A stretch of 56,251 bases of DNA from a bacterium. Its GTDB lineage: Bacteria; Ratteibacteria; UBA8468; B48-G9; JAFGKM01. The notes beneath the pieces are model-generated. The model saw nothing but the letters and a program-made list of their open reading frames with translations. It was not told the origin of the DNA and made no database searches. The position numbers and the translations under genes are program-made. This document shows, one piece after another, positions 53,335 to 56,251 of the stretch (the first letter of the stretch is position 1; every line of letters starts with the position of its first letter). The stretch spans positions 12,939 to 69,189 of the forward strand of contig DAOOVW010000002.1 of assembly GCA_035370465.1 (NCBI GenBank), given 5' to 3'.

Positions 53335-54516
53335 CTATTTTTTTAATACATCAATTCCAGGGAGAGTACCTTTTTCTAAAAATTCAAGAGAAGCACCACC
53401 ACCGGTAGAAATATGAGAAATCTTATCTGCAACACCTGCCTTATTAACAGCAGCAATTGAATCCCCTCCTCCTATAACAGAAAATGCATTTGAATTTGCC
53501 ACTGCTTTTGCTATTTCAATTGTCCCTTTTGCAAATTTATCAATTTCAAATATTCCCATAGGTCCATTCCAGAAAATTGTTTTTGCCCTATTGACACAAT
53601 CAGTATATTCTTCAATTGCCTGTGGTCCTATATCAACTCCAATCCATCCCTGAGGAATAGTTCCTCTTTCGGTAATTAACACTTCTGCATCAGGAGAAAT
53701 TTTATTTACAATAATATGGTCAAGTGGAGTATGAAACTCCAAGTGCCTTTTATTTACTTCTTTTATAATTTCTTTTGCAAGAGGTATTGCTTCTTCATCA
53801 ACTTTTGAACTACCTATTTCCCAGTGTTTTGCCTTTATAAATGTATAAGCCATAACTCCACCTGTAATTAGAGTGTCAACTTTATCAATCAAATTTTTTA
53901 TCATTCCTATTTTATCAACAACTTTTGCTCCCCCAATAATTAAAAGAAAGGGCTTTTCGGGATTTGATAAAAGTTTTGATAAGGCATCAACCTCCTTTTT
54001 AATTAGAAAACCAGCAGCAGTGTCTTTACAATACTTTGTTATCTGATAAATTGAAGCATGCTCTCTATGACAGGCAGCGAAAGCATCATTAACATATGCA
54101 TCAGCAAGTGAAGCAAGTTGTTTTGCAAATTCATCATTTCCTTCTTCTTCTTCTTTGTGAAATCTTAAATTTTCTAAAAGTAATACATCTCCTTTTTTTA
54201 AATTTTCAACTACTTTTTTTACTTCATCACCAACACAATCAGGAACAAATTTAACTTCTTTATTTAGTAATTCACTTAATCTTTCTGCAACAGGCCTTAA
54301 ACTCATTTCAGGAACAACTTTTCCTTTTGGTCTGCCCAAATGAGAAGATATAATTAAAATAGCACCCTGTGAAAGAAGATAATTTATTGTAGGTAATGAG
54401 GCAGTTATTCTTGTATCATCAGTTATCCTGCCATTTTCAATAGGTACATTAAAATCAACTCTCAAAAAAACTTTTTTACCGCTATAATTTTGTTCTTCTA
54501 TCGTCTTAATTTCCAT
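53335..54516 (-). CDS. pgk: phosphoglycerate kinase
   Basis: 393 residues. VFLRVDFNVPIENGRITDD signature, SHLGRPKG, LLENLRFHKEEE and the nucleotide site GGGDSIAAVNKAG with SHISTGGGASLEFLEG-like end (LEKG here). It transfers phosphate from 1,3-bisphosphoglycerate to ADP. An excellent AAGGAGG site precedes the ATG, and MITE copy E is inserted only a few bases before that site, so the leader and any promoter upstream have been replaced by repeat DNA. Confidence 0.98.
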   Translation of the reverse strand: MEIKTIEEQNYSGKKVFLRVDFNVPIENGRITDDTRITASLPTINYLLSQGAILIISSHLGRPKGKVVPEMSLRPVAERLSELLNKEVKFVPDCVGDEVKKVVENLKKGDVLLLENLRFHKEEEEGNDEFAKQLASLADAYVNDAFAACHREHASIYQITKYCKDTAAGFLIKKEVDALSKLLSNPEKPFLLIIGGAKVVDKIGMIKNLIDKVDTLITGGVMAYTFIKAKHWEIGSSKVDEEAIPLAKEIIKEVNKRHLEFHTPLDHIIVNKISPDAEVLITERGTIPQGWIGVDIGPQAIEEYTDCVNRAKTIFWNGPMGIFEIDKFAKGTIEIAKAVANSNAFSVIGGGDSIAAVNKAGVADKISHISTGGGASLEFLEKGTLPGIDVLKK

Positions 54517-54530
54517 TTTACCTCCTTCTT

Positions 54531-54538
54531 ACTGTAAA
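54531..54538. repeat. target-site duplication, left copy (MITE E)
   Basis: ACTGTAAA directly before the element; the same 8 bp recur directly after it at 55058-55065. Confidence 0.85.
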
Positions 54539-55057
54539 GGTTCTGCCAAAATTGGTTAATTAAATTCACTCCCCACTTTCTCACAAAGACAAATGAAATG
54601 TGAAAAGTGAAAATCCATCCCCTCGGGCATAGCCCTACGGGCGAGCCCACCTTCCTTTATAAAAGGAAGGAGTATCTTCCCCCTTTCACAAACCGACTAA
54701 AGTTGCTTACCTTGTTTCTCAGAGTTGGTGCGTTATCGTTTCCCAGATAGCACAACGGGACTTAGGGGGATTTATAATTAAAATCCATCCCGGCCTTCCC
54801 TTAGTAAGGGAAGGAGTATTTCCCTCATTACTTCCCCCTTTAGTAAACCGACTAAAGTTGCAAAGTTTAGCACACAGAGTTGGTGCCGTAATGTATTTCA
54901 ATAGGCACAACGGGGATTGAGGGGAATTTGAAGAGGGATTGTTCTACACAGGCAGTTTAAAATATAGCATACGAACCATCCCTACGCCGAAGCGATAAGT
55001 TATGCTTACGGGATTTTTATTTTTCATCTTTCTTTCATCTAAGTTTTTGACACTACC
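54539..55057. mobile_element. MITE copy E (519 bp, perfect 8-bp target duplication)
   Basis: Ends GGTTCTGCCAAAA (54539-54551) and, inverted, GGTAGTGTCAAAA (55045-55057). Flanked by ACTGTAAA on both sides (54531-54538, 55058-55065), direct evidence for transposition. It contains two family cores in minus orientation (near 54680-54762 and 54830-54912), CCTTCC/GGAAGG hairpins, a GGGCATAGCCCTACGGGC patch shared with copy A, and a 40-bp segment (54975-55014) shared inverted with copy D. No transposase. An 8-bp duplication is known for several families (IS1595, IS66, IS256); I cannot tell which one mobilised it. The rest of the gap (55066-55166) holds nothing I can identify. Confidence 0.92.
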
Positions 55058-55065
55058 ACTGTAAA
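55058..55065. repeat. target-site duplication, right copy (MITE E)
   Basis: ACTGTAAA, identical to 54531-54538. Confidence 0.85.
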
Positions 55066-55166
55066 CATTCATTTCTCTACCTGTATAGAAAAATTTTTAT
55101 ATCCCCTTCTTTCTTATCCTAAATCTCCGTTCCTCCCCTGTTATAAATAGGGAATCTTTGCTCTCT

Positions 55167-56180
55167 TTATAAATTCCCTTTTTCAACCATAAATTTCAAA
55201 AGGTCAACAACTCTGCAACTATATCCCCATTCATTATCATACCAGCCAAGAACTTTTACCATATTTCCAATTATATATGTCAAAGGTGCATCATAAATTG
55301 AAGAATATGGGTTCTTAACAAAGTCCTTAGAAACAAGTTCATCTTCTGAATATTTCAAAATTCCTTTTAAATATGTTTCTGCTGCTTCTTTAAAAGCAGT
55401 ATTTACTGTTTGTATATCAACTTCTTTTTCAAGTTCAGCAACAAAATCAACAATAGAAACAGTTGGAGTAGGAACTCTTATTGCAAGCCCATTCATTTTT
55501 CCATTTAATTTTGGTATAACTTTCCCAATTGCTTTTGCTGCCCCGGTTGTTGTAGGAATCATAGAAAGTGCCGCAGCCCTTGCCCTTCTTAAATCCTTAT
55601 GTGGCAGGTCTAAAATTCTCTGGTCATTTGTATATGAATGTATTGTAGTCATAAGTCCTTTTACAACGCCAAAATTATCATCAAGGACTTTTACAAGAGG
55701 AGCAAGACAATTTGTTGTACATGAAGCATTTGATATTATTGTATGATTTTTAGGGTCATACATATTTTCATTTACTCCCATAACTATTGTTAAATCTTCA
55801 CCCTTTGCAGGGGCAGTAATTACAACTTTTTTTGCACCACCAACAAGATGAAATGATGCTTTTTCTTTATCTGTAAAAAGTCCTGTTGATTCAACAACAA
55901 TATCAACCCCAATATCTTTCCATGGCAATTTTGAAGGGTCTTTTTCAGCAAAAACTATATATTCTTTTCCATCAATTACTAATTTGTTATCTTTTCCTTC
56001 AACAGTACCAGGATAAATCCCATAATTTGAGTCGTATTTAAAAAGATATGCAAGTGTCTTTGCATCAGTAATATCGTTAAAAGCAACAAAATCTATTTCA
56101 GGAAAACTCTTTTCAAGAGCACTTCTCAAAACCAGTCTTCCTATTCTACCAAATCCATTTATTCCAACTTTCACCGCCAT
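55167..56180 (-). CDS. gap: glyceraldehyde-3-phosphate dehydrogenase, type I
   Basis: 337 residues. VGINGFGRIGRLVLR NAD fold, SNASCTTNCLAPL with the catalytic Cys, HSYTNDQ and a catalytic His, and IPTTTGAAKAIGKV. Glycolytic type I enzyme; the Asp in FVAFNDI after the second strand suggests NAD rather than NADP. It heads the gap-pgk-tpi-secG set, but is separated from pgk by MITE copy E. AAAGGAGG ribosome binding site and its own promoter (56218-56246) lie upstream. Confidence 0.98.
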   Translation of the reverse strand: MAVKVGINGFGRIGRLVLRSALEKSFPEIDFVAFNDITDAKTLAYLFKYDSNYGIYPGTVEGKDNKLVIDGKEYIVFAEKDPSKLPWKDIGVDIVVESTGLFTDKEKASFHLVGGAKKVVITAPAKGEDLTIVMGVNENMYDPKNHTIISNASCTTNCLAPLVKVLDDNFGVVKGLMTTIHSYTNDQRILDLPHKDLRRARAAALSMIPTTTGAAKAIGKVIPKLNGKMNGLAIRVPTPTVSIVDFVAELEKEVDIQTVNTAFKEAAETYLKGILKYSEDELVSKDFVKNPYSSIYDAPLTYIIGNMVKVLGWYDNEWGYSCRVVDLLKFMVEKGNL

Positions 56181-56217
56181 AATTTCCTCCTTTTTAATTT
56201 ATTTTTATATTTTGTTT

Positions 56218-56246
56218 ATTTTAACACTAAATTTTTTAATTGTAAA
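56218..56246 (-). promoter_or_regulatory. sigma70-type promoter of gap (extended -10)
   Basis: On the minus strand: -35 TTTACA (56246-56241), 17-bp spacer, -10 TAAAAT (56223-56218) preceded by TGT (extended -10). Predicted start near 56211, giving a ~31-nt leader with the AAAGGAGG site. Confidence 0.65.
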
Positions 56247-56251
56247 TACAA

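Noticed and set aside
1..56251. tRNA, rRNA and CRISPR arrays
   Set aside because: No tRNA-like arms, rRNA segments or regularly spaced direct repeats were recognised on either strand by reading; a tRNAscan or Infernal run would be needed to be certain.

Overview
The window is a strongly AT-rich, gene-dense bacterial chromosome segment. It carries ordinary housekeeping genes (NAD+-dependent DNA ligase, leucyl-tRNA synthetase, RNase G, SecG, gap-pgk-tpi) mixed with a carbohydrate-related accessory repertoire: two SIS proteins, a sugar isomerase/epimerase, a Gfo/Idh/MocA oxidoreductase, an AraC regulator, a UroD-like methyltransferase, two DegT aminotransferases, two glycoside-hydrolase-like proteins, two M55 peptidases, an amidohydrolase, a ceramidase-like hydrolase, two galactokinase-superfamily kinases and a LarA-like protein. 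Base composition and this family mix suggest an uncultivated lineage near the Omnitrophota/Ratteibacteria or PVC groups. That placement is inference; there is no rRNA gene to support it.

Layout. 1-5.7 kb: 3' end of a UDP-sugar pyrophosphorylase gene, a thymidylate synthase-like gene, a zinc-cluster protein, ligA-xer, and a small membrane protein with a clear promoter and terminator. 6-8.1 kb: SIS gene pair. 8.1-10.6 kb: leuS (minus strand). 10.7-28.9 kb: plus-strand sugar cluster, in which a DegT / GH-like / M55 module occurs twice with an IS110-family element between the copies. 28.9-30.2 kb: LarA-like gene. 30.6-42.2 kb: minus-strand operon in transcription order UxuB-type dehydrogenase, galactokinase-like kinase, a protein of about 2,200 residues I cannot assign, an ATP-grasp protein and gnd. 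42.2-45.8 kb: block of three related exported proteins, one frameshifted, plus a MITE. 45.9-56.2 kb: minus-strand iolB, rng, DUF2344, an oligopeptide-binding lipoprotein, a Ser/Thr kinase, a PPP phosphatase, secG, tpiA, pgk and gap.

The most notable observations are: (1) the unassigned giant protein with its tightly coupled kinase, dehydrogenase and ATP-grasp neighbours, the best candidate here for an undescribed system; (2) a 31-bp perfect direct repeat flanking the exported-protein block, which suggests that the block split an ancestral iolB-uxuB junction; (3) a modular MITE family with 13-bp terminal inverted repeats, one copy with a perfect 8-bp target duplication between gap and pgk; (4) the duplicated DegT / GH-like / M55 module; (5) a kinase resembling plant galacturonokinase. 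Together with the UxuB-type dehydrogenase and IolB, the kinase hints at uronate or unusual-sugar metabolism, but the actual substrates cannot be read from the sequence.
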